A stretch of DNA of 64,000 nt from Tanytarsus gracilentus (Eukaryota > Arthropoda > Insecta > Diptera > Chironomidae). The notes below the pieces were generated by a model. The model was given only the letters and a program-made list of their open reading frames with translations. It did no database searches and was not told the origin of the DNA. This document shows, piece after piece, positions 46,390-59,666 of this stretch. The stretch is from the NCBI GenBank assembly GCA_038502055.1, contig JAXRKN010000038.1:3534001-3598000 (forward strand). The letters run 5' to 3'. A program made the position numbers and the translations under genes. Position 1 is the stretch's first letter, and each line of letters starts with the position of its first letter.

Positions 46390-49300
46390 TTAGCACATAT
46401 CAAGGCTTTGTTGAGTAGATGATCGTTCACGAAACATATTTAAGCGCTTGCGTTTTTCGCTCTTCATCAAAATCTCTTTAATTTCAGAAATTTCACCAGT
46501 GAGGATGGCAAGTTTAGTTTTATGCAACTCCATAAGTTCATCGAATTGAGTATTTTCAGTTGTAGTTTCTTCGTCGAGCGACAATGTGCGTTGAACTGGG
46601 AACCTTAAATTATTATTGAATTAATTTTATAAATATATAAAGAGTCAAAGAAAGTTTACCATTCTAAATTTTCATCGTTTATCATTTTGTGGATATAGCT
46701 TTCGGGTCCCGTAAATTCCATCGGATTTTTAACTTTCAGCAAAATAATAAAACTAAAGTACTGCCACATGTTGTGTTCGTCTCTGATGTGCTCTTCGAAG
46801 CTTACGCTCTTGTTGTAGAATGAGGATCGATGTAGGCCGCAAATAAAGCATGTATTTTTTATTGCGTCCTCATTCTTCTGCTTTTCCTCTCTCAAGTCAG
46901 CAAAAGTGTCAATAATGACGCCAAAAATGAGATTTAGGATGATGACGATGATCAGGAAGAAGAATAAAAAGTCGTAAATTGTTCGAGCGAAAAATAAAGG
47001 CTCACTCATTGACGGAGCTCTCAAGACATCGCCAATACCGCCGCCACTTCTCAAGCCATAATTAAATGTAGTAATGATGCAGATGAAAAGCGAGTCGCAA
47101 ACTTCTTCCGTTTTGTTAATCATTGCGCCCGACGTGAGCATGAAATCATTTTTGAAAAACACAAATCCAATAAGTGAGAATAGATAGATGAGGATAAATG
47201 CAAGGACACTTGTGAGCACGATTGATTTTCCATTTTTAGTGACCGACTGAACGACATTAAGAAGCGTTTCTTCGCGATTGATTATATCGAGGAGCTAAGG
47301 GAGATTTAAAAGGTTTTTAAAAGTATTCAAAAATTATAAACGTTTATCTTACCAAAACAGCGTAAAAGAATGGATGGAGGAAGAGCCCCATAATGCTCAC
47401 TATTAAATAGAGTCCATGAAGTAGCAATGATTTATTCCTCAAAATGCCTCCGACTCCTTTTCTAATCCCTCCATCGTAGCAAAATTGTGAGATTATTTTT
47501 ATCGCTTTCAGCGTAACCGTAAAAATTCCAAGAGCGATAAACGAGGAGACGAGTGAAGTTGTGAGGAGTAAAGCAATGATGAGCAAAAGAGAGGAAATTT
47601 GAAGCTCAATCTTTCGCTTCTTAGTGAAAGTCGATATCAAAAATCCACCGATTGCAATTGTGTAGAGAGTCATTTTTCCTGAGCTGTGGTTGGCATTGTC
47701 ACCGTTGATTGGATAAAAGAATATCATGATGAGATTAAGTAACACGATGAGATTGAATGAAAGTGCCGAGTAGAGAGATTTGCAGGCGATTACTTTATAC
47801 GCGATTGGTGAACTTTGGAGTTGTTTTTGCCACTTGATTTCATCGTAAAGTACCTTTGTCTTTTCAAAGAAATCTGGAATCTTTATAAATAAATTTATGA
47901 TAGTGACTTTAAACAAAATAAAAAAAAATTGTAAAAACTTACTTTCGAGTCTCTCTCGTCCTTTCCGCAAGATTTAATAATTTTCAGCTTCATCTCGCTC
48001 GTCAGCATTTCACAAATTTCAGGAATTGGAAAAACAATTTGTTCCAATGCTCGATCACTTCGGACGACTTCAATTTGAGCTGTGTGCTTTTGATAAAAGT
48101 TTATTGATTCGCGCACGCTTGGGTTGACTGCTTTAATTCTCTCGAGTGATGCCTTAAATTCTTCATTATGCTTCATGAGCTGATAACAGAGAATGAAAAT
48201 GTTGTGTCCAACTTCCTTTGATGTTCGATAAAAGTAAGCGACAGCGGATGTTCTAACGAGTCTATCAAAAATTTCCTTATCGACAATTTTATTGAGAAAA
48301 TCGACGTTCTTTCGCGACTCATTGACGGCAAGAATTAATTTCGATGCATTAGACTTTAGCTCATTAATGCCTTGAACATCATCGAAATTGTCTTGAATAA
48401 TCATGGCGATGACATTTCCGAGGATGTTTGATTCGTGGTTAATGATGCGATCTTGATTCTCATGGCAAGGACCTTGACAGAATTCGGTGAGTGTTTCTAG
48501 AACTTGATTGATAACTGCAACATTTTGATCGCTCAGCTGTGAACTGTCACAAATTGAATCAAGTAGCGCCAAAGTTTCACTGACGAAATCGTAATCCATC
48601 TTGTTGCCCTGAACTCGCAGAATTTTTTGAGCACTCGTATTATGGTTTTCACAAAGTGATTGCAAAAACTTTAGGACTAGCTTCATAACTTGCATTTTAT
48701 GTGACAATCCCGACTCTTTCGCTGAAAGTTATTTTTTTGTATTGTACGATAGCGACAAACTAAATAATTAGGATAATACATACCTAGGGTCATCGACTCA
48801 TCACTCTTAATCGACAAAAATGAAATTAGTTTCGAATGATTGTGTGCAAACGAATGAACTGACGAGTCATTGTAGCTAATAATCGATAAATTCATAAAGC
48901 CAATTTTCTCAGATTTAACCTCTAAAATCCCTTCCTCTAGCTTCTCGTGCAGTAGCTTGAAAATCTTCGATGGCGGATCAAATTTTGTGATCTGCTCGAG
49001 CATTTCTTGTTGCACTCTCTCATTTCCTTCGTGAAGTAATGCAATGGCAAGCTCCATTGCATTGTTAAAAATTGAATTTGAAGTCAAAAGCTTCATGACC
49101 AACTCGACAACGCCATGTTTTACCATGTTATCTTGAATTTCTTTTAATTTGGGCTTAACTTCCTTCTTAAGCGAGTGAAATTTGGGTGAAATCTGTGAAA
49201 GTTCTTCGATGTTGTCCTCGAAAGCTTCGGGAATGTGAAGAATATTTTTCAAAAGACTAATGAGCTCAACACAGAGTATTAAACTTCCTCTAATTTCCAA

Positions 49301-52300
49301 TAAATAGCAAATGTGCCCAATGATGTTTCGTAAAATCTTTCCTGATTCCTGATCATGATTGTAAAGCATGTTGACGAGCATAAATTTTGATGTTCTAGCA
49401 CGTGGCTGAAGTCTTTGAATAATTTCAATTTGAATTGTTGCAATTTCATCGTTTGTCACTTGCAATTCCTTTAAAACCTCACAAAGTTCATACGATTGAC
49501 TGAAGAATCTCAACATGCTTCTGTAAGCTGAAGACATTAGGCAAGCTGACGATTTCTCAGAAATGATTTGAAGTAAAATTTGAAGGAAGGTCTCTCCAGT
49601 TTCCTCGTCAAACTGCTTGAACACTTCTGCAATCTCCTCTTTAACTCTCTCAATAAGTACATTATAATCGATTGATGAAAATATTTCAACACTCTCATTA
49701 ATAATAGACAGCGCAATTTTCGATTGTAAATTAATGCGTGTATCATAGAGAAAATCGAAAATTTCCAGTACCTTGAGCTTAATTTGTTCGCACATTGGAA
49801 GCTCTTTAGCACTTTGATTGCGGTAGTAGTAGTAGGTGGTCACTACTCCAGAGCAGCCCAAAATCAACAACAAAACTTTTAATGGAACTTTATTAATGTC
49901 GTAAAAGCCAAAGATCATCAATGAGTGTGCGAGGCTTAATATTTCATAGCTCAATCGATTTTGTTGCTAGAATTCAAATTTTTTTTATTATAAAACTAAC
50001 TTATTTCCTACAAATATTTTCTTACCGGATTTTTCGTGATAAAGCCATGCTTCGAAACCTCTTTCAAATAGCTTTCAACATAGCTTATAAGCTTTTGTAA
50101 ATCTTCTCTCTTTCCATCATCAATAATCACAAGTTCATCAATCAACGAATCTCTGACATCTTTCATTCTACCGTGAGGATCGCAATCAACAAAAAGGTGT
50201 GTAATTAACTTGCATGAAGCAGCACGAAGTCGATAAGGAAATTTTTCAGTGGACACTATCGAGAGAAGTAAATCGACATTTAGTCCTTTCGATAATTGTT
50301 GAATTGCATGCTGTTGATGGGCAAAGCAGATGTTAGAGAAAAGCTCAAGTTGATGACAGAAGTAGTCGAGGAGGAGCTGATTATCAGACTTGACATCAAT
50401 TACTCGGCCAGCGGACATGAGATAATCCATTGTTATGCGACATTTCTAGAAAATAGAGTTAAATTAATTAAGTGATATTTGTGAAAGTTCACATTTACCT
50501 TGTCATTATTCTCAAAAAGTGAAATACTATTTTCGTCCACATTCACCAGCTCAAAAAGTATGTCACAATTCTCCTCGAACAGAACCTCGCTGATCATCTG
50601 CTGAATTTGTGGAATTGCCTTGTTGTTACTAAGGCACAATGCGCTCAGATAGTCAAAATAGTGACCGTCATAGAGATTCTTTCGTACCAGTTCCACAAAG
50701 ATATCAATTTCATCTTTTGTAATGAATTTTTCGAGCAGTTTTTCGTTATTATTAAGTAGGGCAGTGATGGCATCTTCAGCCTGAACTCCAAAGCCAATAT
50801 GCTCTTGCATGAGCTTAAAATATTTGGCAATAAACTCTTGATTCTTGCGATATTTCTTCTGTGACAACTTAATAAACTTGTAGCAGAGTTGAAAATGAAT
50901 TTTAGCGACTGGATGATTGTTGAGCTCATCGTTTCTAATGAGTGTTGTCTTGGTTGTGAAGAGATCGAGAATGCGAAAGATGACGCTGAGAATTTCTTGT
51001 TCTCTCATGAGCTTTTGACGTCTGCGATCGGGTATGTCGAGCACTTCTTCTGCAACGTTGTTGAAATTTTGATGACAATCAACATTGACAATAAATAAAA
51101 TTAACTTCTGAAGGACCATTGTGAAGAGGTTTTCTTGTTCTGGCAGCCACGTGTGCATAAACGAGTTAAATCTATTCAAAGCAAACCTCGAGAGAATTTT
51201 CTGAGTTTCACTAACGAAGTCGAGTTCCATTATTTCGAGTGGATCAACAGATACGAGTGAAAATGCCTCTCTTTCGTCCTTAAACTTTGAGCCAACAACT
51301 TTTTGTGAAATCGGTTTCTCAATATCGTTGTCCAAGTATTGATTCGAGGCATTAATCCATACATTATTTGAAACATTTCTCATTCTCGCAAAGCTTTTAC
51401 TTGGAATTAAAGCATCCGCATTAGTTACGGAAGTTGAATCGAGCTCATAAACTGAAGCAGCGTTCCCATCATTTAATACTGCTCTCAGTTGATAAATGTC
51501 ATTGACTTCGGCATCGGCGTCAAGTTCTGTAACTAAATACCGACCACTAGTAAGATGCTTGAAGCGAAAGAGTGAATTCCAACGAGCGATGCCACCACGT
51601 GTTGCATTTTCTTGAATAACTTCCACTTCCCACAGAGCTTTCGAGCTAGTAGCTGTGACTGGTGGATCTCTGTCGGTGGTTCTGAGAAAAACCTGATTGA
51701 CTCCATCGATGTCATCATTTGTCAGGTACTTTTGCTGCTCCACATGAAATAAACGAATGACATCGCCGCTTTTGAGGTATCTTTTAAGATTTTCACTGTA
51801 GTTCAAGTAAAGTAGAATCTTAAAGTTTAATTTTGAGCTCTGGACGTGAACCTCTCGACAGTTTGCCTTGTCAATCAAGTCGCTTCTGCTTACATTGAGA
51901 CATAATTGATTGGCAACGGCTGGTTGAAGATAAACTTGATCGCCAGCAACAACATCATCGCCAATTGAGCGCATTTTAAAGAAAGGCATGACATAGAACC
52001 ACGAACTTTCACTTCCGGAAACATCCAGAAATACTTTATAGCCATTTTTCTCGGTGGCTGATGCACTGGCCTTGTTAATGGTGACATATTTTTCCGATTT
52101 GAGATTAAGTAGCTGAATTATGTTGCCATACTTGAGAGTTGAGCCGAGCAAATTAATATTTTCACATTCTTCGCTGGATGTTTGACTTTGAAATGGACTT
52201 CGATTTGAGTATCGCTTTGGTGGCGTAATTTTAAAGAGACAATCGCGAAATCGAACCGGTGGATTATCTAAATCACCGCTGCTTATGTCCACCACAACTT

Positions 52301-52459
52301 TTTCATCAAGCAAACTAGTAAAATTAAAAGTTTTTAACGTAACCAAACTTTAAAAAAACAATTTTACACTTACCCAGTAGTTGTGATAAATCCTGATGAA
52401 TAAATCGAGACTACATCGCCGTAGCTCAAGTACGATTTAACTTCAGAGATGACATTCAT
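46390..52459 (-). CDS. Short divergent inositol 1,4,5-trisphosphate receptor-like channel
   Basis: Eight minus-strand exons: 52374-52459, 50499-52314, 50026-50445, 48784-49966, 47943-48721, 47353-47880, 46660-47294 and 46390-46603. They close in phase to 1,886 residues. IP3 receptors are tetrameric ER calcium-release channels. The N-terminus (YLSYGDVVSIYSSGFITTTG) and MIR beta-trefoil region are present. Ligand-core motifs FLRTTDRD (~239), RRRQKLMREQ (~459) and KKYRKNQEFIAK (~515) follow, with RIH helical repeats and an RIH-associated domain (KFLQSLCENHN, EFCQGPCHENQ) after them. Six-helix channel features include the filter RSGGGIGD (~1690) and NLIFGVIIDTFADLR. A C2H2 finger (CFICGLHRSSF...HIRDEH) and a tail coil come last. 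Typical receptors have 2,700-2,840 residues; here most of the region between about canonical 1200 and 1850 is absent. Intact frames and splice sites argue for a functional gene. Confidence 0.9.
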
Positions 52460-53346
52460 CGCTAATTATGCGCAAATTAATAATTTTTTAACAAAGATTT
52501 TTTAAAACGTGGAGGACAATTTTAATTTTGTAAGTAATGTAACGTATTTCTTCAACATTCGTAGTTGTCAGCCCTGTTTTTTGAAAAAAAAACTCACGGT
52601 TAAAATCTTCCCAAAATATTGTGAAATTTTCGAGGTATAATCAAAAATTATTGTTTTAAATTTATCATTAATGCATTGTTTTAATAATTTCTTTATTTAT
52701 TTAAGAAATAATAATTATTATGGTTGCAAAACAAACGTGTATTTTTGGTTTTGAATTTTTAGAGGTGAATAATTTTTTTTAGACACCACGCGACAACATC
52801 AAAAAGGTGAGTTTTAAAACATCTGAAGTTTAAAAAGATCGTTATTAGAAAATACATAAAAATTATAAAAACTGACTATCACTCCTAAAAACTTGTGTGC
52901 TATTCACAACCGGTTGAAGCTTTTTTTTGTGTTGAACATTTTGCGTTTACTCTTTTTTTTTACCGCAGCTCAACCGAGAGAGTTTCGTTTCGCTTTTTGA
53001 TTTTCTTTTCTCGCGTTTGCTTTTGTCTCAGTCGACGATCAGCAAGCATAAAAAGAGCACACGGGTCGAGGAAAAAAAATCAAAAGCAGCAACAAGTTTT
53101 ACTCTAGCTGTAATTTAATGTGTAGTTGTGGTAAAGATCATAAGACCGTTGACATATTCATCAATAAGAAATTTGAAATATTTAGAGGAAAAACGTGTGA
53201 CAAAGTTTAAGATAATGAGACGAAAGAAAATGTAATTGATGTGTTGAAAGAAGTAATAAATTATCATCGTCAGCACTAAGAAGAATTCGTGCGTGTGTAT
53301 AAGTGCAAAATTACGAAAGTTGAAGAAGTAAAAAAATATTAACAAA
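52460..53346. other. Divergent promoter region and tetraspanin leader
   Basis: Sits between the minus-strand IP3R-like gene and the plus-strand tetraspanin. An initiator-like TCAGTC lies at 53038-53043, 309 nt before the tetraspanin ATG. The open frames here are A/T- or Lys/Phe-rich and unconvincing. Confidence 0.5.
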
Positions 53347-56300
53347 ATGCCGCTGATGGAAAGTACAACAGAGTTGAAATTCTTTAAATGCTTGGTGTAT
53401 TTTTACGTTGTTTTACTTTCGGTGAGTATAGACGATTGTGAATTAAATAAACCACAAAAAAATAGTTATCTTGACATACATTTTTAGAAAAGTATTTTTT
53501 TAAGGAAGTTTTATTTTAATTAATTGAGGATTTCAACGCGATCGCAAAACAAATTCTAGTTTCTGAATAAAATGTGTCACATTCACACAAAAAGCTGTGA
53601 CTAAAATTTTAATATGGTTCTTAAGGATCATAAAATAATTAAAAATCTATTCTGCAGAAATGACACATTTTATGTAAATGTTTCAAGGTAAACTGGTTGC
53701 AAAGTCAAATCACCTTTTGTGAATAATTTCAATTGAATACTCACGTTCGAAAAAAATTGAAATTTTTCAATAGAAAAAAATATTCCCAACTTCACCCGTC
53801 AAACTAACGGATTCGTTGTAGTTTATTCTTTCAAATAATTTAATAGCACACAAGGGAAAAAAGAAATAAAACGCAAGAAGATATGATTCACAATAGGTGA
53901 AGGCGCACAAAGTCCAAATGAGACTTAAAAGAAATATAAAAAAAGAGTCGAGAAAATAAACACACTTTGAGGGAAAAATCGTTAAGATTTTAATGAGGGA
54001 AATTCGAGAGTAAAAAGGCATTCCAGTGACAAAGCCATTTAGAAGAATCGTTAAATCTTTTATTTTTCGCTATTTATGTTTCGCTTTTATTCTCTCTATT
54101 CGTAACAACATCAACGTCATTAACTCGTTCTCCATTTTCTTCTCGATTCTTTTTGTGCGGCGAGTGTGGCCGCGATCGTATTTCGCACAAATTTGAATTT
54201 TGAGTTCAAACACTCAGCTATAAACATGAAATAAGAGATTCAATTGCCACAAATCGCGTGTATGTGTATATGCCTCTTTTCATCCTCTCAAAATAATATA
54301 TATGGAAGGAAAAAAGTGTATAGCACCTCTCACAAGTACTCTACACAAATTAAGCACATTTTTAAATTATAAACAAATGTTACTGACTTAAATAATGTGC
54401 GGGCATTATTTTAGGTTTTTTAGTGTTCTCAATATATGATAGCGAGGTAATTGTTTCAAAGAAAAAAATCTTTTAGCGAAAAGTTATGACTTGAAGTAGG
54501 AAGTTGACTCGCTCGGATACAGGAGGAAAAGTGAGTGATTTATGTAGAGTGTGAAAATATTTCTTACTCTGTACTCGAGTGAGAAATTCAATTCTATAAA
54601 ACAGAACGCTGATGTTTATTTTCTGCTGTGGCTTTTTAAAAATAAAGATTATGGTCATTTGAGGAGTTAATAATGATCTGTTGATATTTCCCAAAGATTG
54701 CAAAAGCTTCGAGTGTTTCTTCATTTATTTTGATTTATGAGGTTAAAAAATTACTTTTAAAAATTTAAAAAGATTTTTTTAAATCCAAAAAATTAAGCTT
54801 TTACTTCTTCCAGAGCATATTTTTTAAAAAATAAAAACCAATTTTTTAAAATTTAAAGTTTAGAAATTAATCTTTACATAAATTATTGCTACAAAAATTT
54901 ATGAAACTTCTCGGAATGTCAACACACATTTTTCCTTCAAATAAAAAATTAATGACTGTCTGCCAGATTTCCAATCATGTAAGTCGGACAAAAACTTTGT
55001 CGGGATTTTAAGAAAAAATGACATGCAACATCTGAAAACTAGCGAGAAGAATTTTCACTTTATTAATCAATCGCCCCCGAGAGAAGAGAGAAATGTGCGA
55101 GGATTTTTGGACCATTAATTATCACTAATTCCTGCTTACTTAGGTTATGGTCAAACGCCCATGTTCGAAATTACACAATATGTGAAAATGAGTAAATGCT
55201 CACAAAAATGTGTCGCTCCCTAATGTTTATGCTTGACACACTCTTAATACCCATAAAATTGCGATCCATCAGAAGAGAAAAAAAGATTTTACGATCTCTT
55301 TGACAGTGAAAAGTTTTTAATAATTTTTCTCCGGCCAACCACCAAATTGTTAATAACGTCATGAGTTTTTAAGCATTGAGATGTTTGAGTTCATAAAAGT
55401 GAAGCAGAATCAATCAACGCTCTCGAGAAAATCATTTTCGTGGATGCAAAATAAATATTTAGAAGTCTGAAATATCTCTTCGCAGCTTCTGATTTCTCAT
55501 CATCACCATTTCGTTTATTTCTTCCGCGCTTTAAAGCGCAAACATTGAATCTAATTATATGTGTTATGAGAACATTAATAACTCGAGTCATAACATGTGC
55601 ATACACACTAAAGAGAGCGATGCGCTGTGTGAAAGACATGCTAATTTTTATTCTTTCTCTCTTGCGCATATGCTCACTTCAAATTTTACATTTCCACGTG
55701 CTCGCATCTGGTCAATATTTATCTTTCGTCGTGGAATCATGTTCGCGTAAAATTTTACAACGCGACAATGCGATATTTCGTCAATGTGCATGTATAAAGA
55801 ATTACCGTCGAGAGAGGAAATTCCGAAGTGGGATACCGTCAGTTCCACAGCATGATGCTGAGCTAATTTAAACGATCTCGTAAATTTCCTTTCTAAATAC
55901 AAAACATCTCATCGTGCGGGTGTGTGCTAATGCAGGGAATTGTCGTAAATTCACATGATTATATGGCAATAGGAAGTGTCGTGGGAGAAGCTGAATCTTT
56001 CCAAAAATCTTTAATTTTATTTTGTATTTTATTTTTATTCGCATGAATTTTAAAATTGTAAGAAAATTCACGCAGACATCAAGTTGCTATTTTTAAGCAT
56101 CATTTATGCTTCATCTCATTCTCATATGCTCGTCATGAAATAAAATAGCGTGGATGCAATAATGTAAAGATTATAGAATGAATTTTATATATTTTTAAAT
56201 AGACACAAGTTTTATGACGTGCGCGAAGATATGAATGTGACATGAAATAACTCATCTGTCAACCTAATCATGAGTGAATTTTGATCTTTTTTTTTCTCTC

Positions 56301-58473
56301 TCTCTTCGAAAAGATGCATGAGAAAATTTAAATAATTGAAAATTAATTTTCTCGTTGATGCAACGTGAAAAAATTATGTTTGTAAAGTGCGTGCTTTTGT
56401 GTGTTTATGTTTCTCGTGTTTTTCACACACAAAAGACAGTTTTCATCATTCGCTCTCGTGCTCATTGAAGAAATTTTCTTTTTTGTTTATTTTCCACGTG
56501 AATTTTCATCTTTTCTCTCTCTCACATGTGATTCACATATAGTAGGAAATTTTCATCTTAATTTTAATTAACATATCAGCAGCATTGTGCAATATCGCTT
56601 GATGAGATCATATAATGTGAGTCGATGGCGTTATAGACGAGAGAATTGTTTAGAAATTCCGCACCTAATCCACTTAGCTCTGAAGAATTCACAATGAAAT
56701 AAAATTTATATTGTTTTATATTTTTTCTTCGTTTTATTTTTACACCTCGAATGACTATTTGATTACGCACATGTTCTTCATCAGAATCTTAATTCACGGG
56801 GGATTAGTTTCACTCCACGGAATAAAATGCAGTTGAAATAATTTTTTTGATCGAAATTTATCATTTTGTGATTTAATTCGAGGATTTATATTTTCCTGGA
56901 ATTTTTATACACACTTCAGTTTTATATTTAAAATTTGAATTTTTTATGCTCAATTCTTAATTTGGAAAATTTGCAAATTAATTTTTTCATTGATTAAACA
57001 TTCCGAGAAATTTGAATTATTTTCAAATCAATGAAATGTCCATGAATACTAATGCAATTTTCAAATTTATTAACAAAATTTTTACTACATCACATGGCAA
57101 ATTTTTTTTGTAGATATATGCACAATTATTTCATTCTAAAGCAACCGATTTTGTTTACATTAATACGCATTTTAAAATCAAAACCACATAAAACTCGTTC
57201 GAAGGCCAATGACGATGATTTTGCCATTTTTCTCTCTTCCTAATGTTTATTTATTTAAATCGAGAGAGAGAAAATTTTTATTAACTTTCCGATTTTTATT
57301 GCTTTCATGTTTTAGGTGTATTTACACTCATCGACTCATGGCATTTAATCATCATTCGGTGATTTAAAGAAAAAGACATTTTGAGTGAGTGTCTTGATGG
57401 AATAAATAATGAGAAAAATCAAACGATCGATCGCGAACGGAAGTTCATGAAAATTAAACTGAAACATTAAATGAACCAGAAATTTTTTCAATTTCCGTCT
57501 CGACTTTTATTAGGTTTACTTTAATACACGCAAAAAATTATTTTAAAAGTTTTTTTTATCGTGATTAAATGTCAAGATATCGCAAAGAATTCTTTGAAAC
57601 ATTTTTTTTATCTTATCACAAAATGACTTAATGAGACTTTATGATTGTTTTTTTTCTAGCTTTCTGGTGGACTTCAAATATTTTTTGGCGCAAGTTTCGC
57701 TTGGAATCATTTGTCATACACAAACGTCATAGGCAATAATTTTTGGGTGCCGTCAACAGTTTTGCTGTGTCTAGGTCCAATCACTTACTTTCTATGCTGG
57801 TTAGGATGGAATGCGGTCAGCAAGAAAAATCGAAATTATCTTAAAATTGTGAGTAAAATTTAAATTAAATTTTAACGTAATTTTTATATTTAAACTTTTT
57901 TTTTAGTTTACTGCACTTCTCGTGATATTAGTTTGTATTCAATTCGTCCTCTCAGCATGGTCGCTTGCGTTGAGGGAGGAATTGCCGGGAGCTGCCAAAC
58001 ACCCAATGGATAACTCATACGATGAATTTAAACATCAAATATCCGATCACACTCACATATGGCATAAAATGCAGTACGAACTTCAATGTTGTGGAGTTTA
58101 TGAGCTCAGCGATTATTTTCGAACGGGACAATCGGCTTCGGGCGTTCCATGGAGTTGTTGTACTATTCCCACACAACCCGAGCACAGCGCTTGCAAATCA
58201 TTTTATCAACGAGGTTGCATGCACGTGTTGAGTGAAACAATTCGTGAGCGATTATTTTACGTGTCAATTGTGCTCATTTGTGCCGCAATTATTCAGTCAA
58301 TGGGACTGTTTTGCATAATTCAGTTAACAATTCTCCTGCATGATCAAGCGAAAATAGAAAATGATCCAAATGAAATGCCATCGACAAGTCGCACGGAACG
58401 AAGAACTCGAAGAAACAAAGAATTACTGCCATTGGCACAAACCTCCAAAGTGCCGGATAGCCAGAAATATTAA
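53347..58473 (+). CDS. Tetraspanin
   Basis: Three coding exons, 53347-53421, 57660-57848 and 57907-58473, give 276 residues, a normal tetraspanin length. These proteins organise membrane microdomains and partner receptors. Four membrane helices are visible: FKCLVYFYVVLLS into exon 2, STVLLCLGPITYFLCWLGW, TALLVILVCIQFVLSAW, and LFYVSIVLICAAIIQSMGLF. Between helices three and four lies the large extracellular loop with the diagnostic CCG at 149-151, then PWSCC and two further cysteines, making six in all. The C-terminal tail is cytoplasmic and charged (TERRTRRNKELL). Intron 1 is 4.2 kb. A poly(A) signal is at 58647. I cannot assign a specific orthologue. Confidence 0.9.
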
Positions 58474-58900
58474 CATTAATTTTTAAGTGACTGCTCTACT
58501 GACTAACTAGTTTAAGATCTCCAAAATCACCTTTTGCATCTTTTTTTTTTAATTTTCATCGAATTCATTAAAAAATTTAAATGTACAAAAAGCTTTAAAA
58601 TTATTTCCTTATTTAACAATTTTTTTTGTACGTTTTAAGAAATCGAAATAAAGACAATGATCGTTGACACTTGAATGCTTTGTTAAATTTTTAAAGTAAT
58701 TTTTTGGGTCCTTTATAAAAATTCATTTAGATTTACGAATTAAGATAAGAAATCCATCGCATAATTAATGGAAATTATCCACTTAATTACCATCTAATGA
58801 TTCCTCGCATGTCCATTGACAATGACTTTGCATTAGCGTGTGTGTGTCGTAAAAAATCAATGAATTTCAGATTCATTTTCATTCTTTCAGTCGCGTTAAA
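58474..58900. other. Tetraspanin 3' UTR and upstream region of the next gene
   Basis: Contains AATAAA at 58647-58652. Just before the next ATG is attctttcag, which may be a 3' splice site of an untranslated first exon. Nothing else was seen. Confidence 0.5.
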
Positions 58901-59666
58901 ATGGTGCTGATGAAATATTTCTTTTATTGCGTTCCCGTTCGATTGGGAGTCTTAATAACAACTTCATTGGTGTTTGTTGAGAATTTGATACTTTTAGGAG
59001 TGTTCTTGATGTATAATGAAGATGACGTTAAATCGAAAGTTGAAAATTTAAAACAAGAGATTAAAGAACTATCTTCCTTTGATTACTTCGATGAGTTTTT
59101 GGATTATGTCACGCGTGGTAAGAAAAATTAATTGAATTTTTTTGAGAGTTCATTTCACATTTTTTAATTTGCATTTTATTTTAGAAACAATGAATTTTCG
59201 ATGGATCACAATTGGAGTGTTTGCAGGGTGTATTTTTGCATGTGCACTCAATATCACAGCAGTACTGTCACAATTCCGATGGTTGGCAGCTCCGTACATT
59301 CTCATCAGACTCATTGAAATCTTAATCATCATGGCAATCAATGTCACGTGCATGATGCTGATGAAGAAAGAATGGAACTTGGGAGTATTGATTTTAGCGT
59401 GCTGCATCGTTGGCTTTATTATGCTTTTCATATTTTACTTATGGGCAGTCACGGTGGCCATGTTTCAAATGATTGGCGTTGTTAATAGCAAGGAATATAA
59501 AGAGAGACTTGAATATGAATCAATGGTGACCAAAAATGTTGCGAGCAGTCGAAAAAACCTTGCAGTGGCAACGGTTGGACCTACAATCAATGATCAGGGG
59601 CCTCAATTGGAAATGTTCGCTAGTGACTTTTCAGGACTTTATCGAACAAATTATCGAAGAATATAA
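58901..59666 (+). CDS. Four-pass membrane protein, LAPTM/DUF4728-like (tentative)
   Basis: Two exons, 58901-59117 and 59185-59666, give 232 residues. The N-terminus MVLMKYFFYCVPVRLGVLIT resembles small insect four-pass proteins of the LAPTM and DUF4728 groups, in which a Cys-rich start leads to 'VRxG' and the first helix. Helix one (GVLITTSLVFVENLILLGVF) is followed by a charged loop of about 40 residues (NEDDVKSKVENLKQEIKELS). Three more helices follow: WITIGVFAGCIFACALNITAV, APYILIRLIEILIIMAINVT and GVLILACCIVGFIMLFIFYL. The soluble tail ends YRTNYRRI. It lacks the CCG loop, so it is not a tetraspanin despite its neighbour. Its job is unknown; membrane trafficking or junction roles are family guesses. 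A poly(A) signal is at 59921. Confidence 0.72.
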
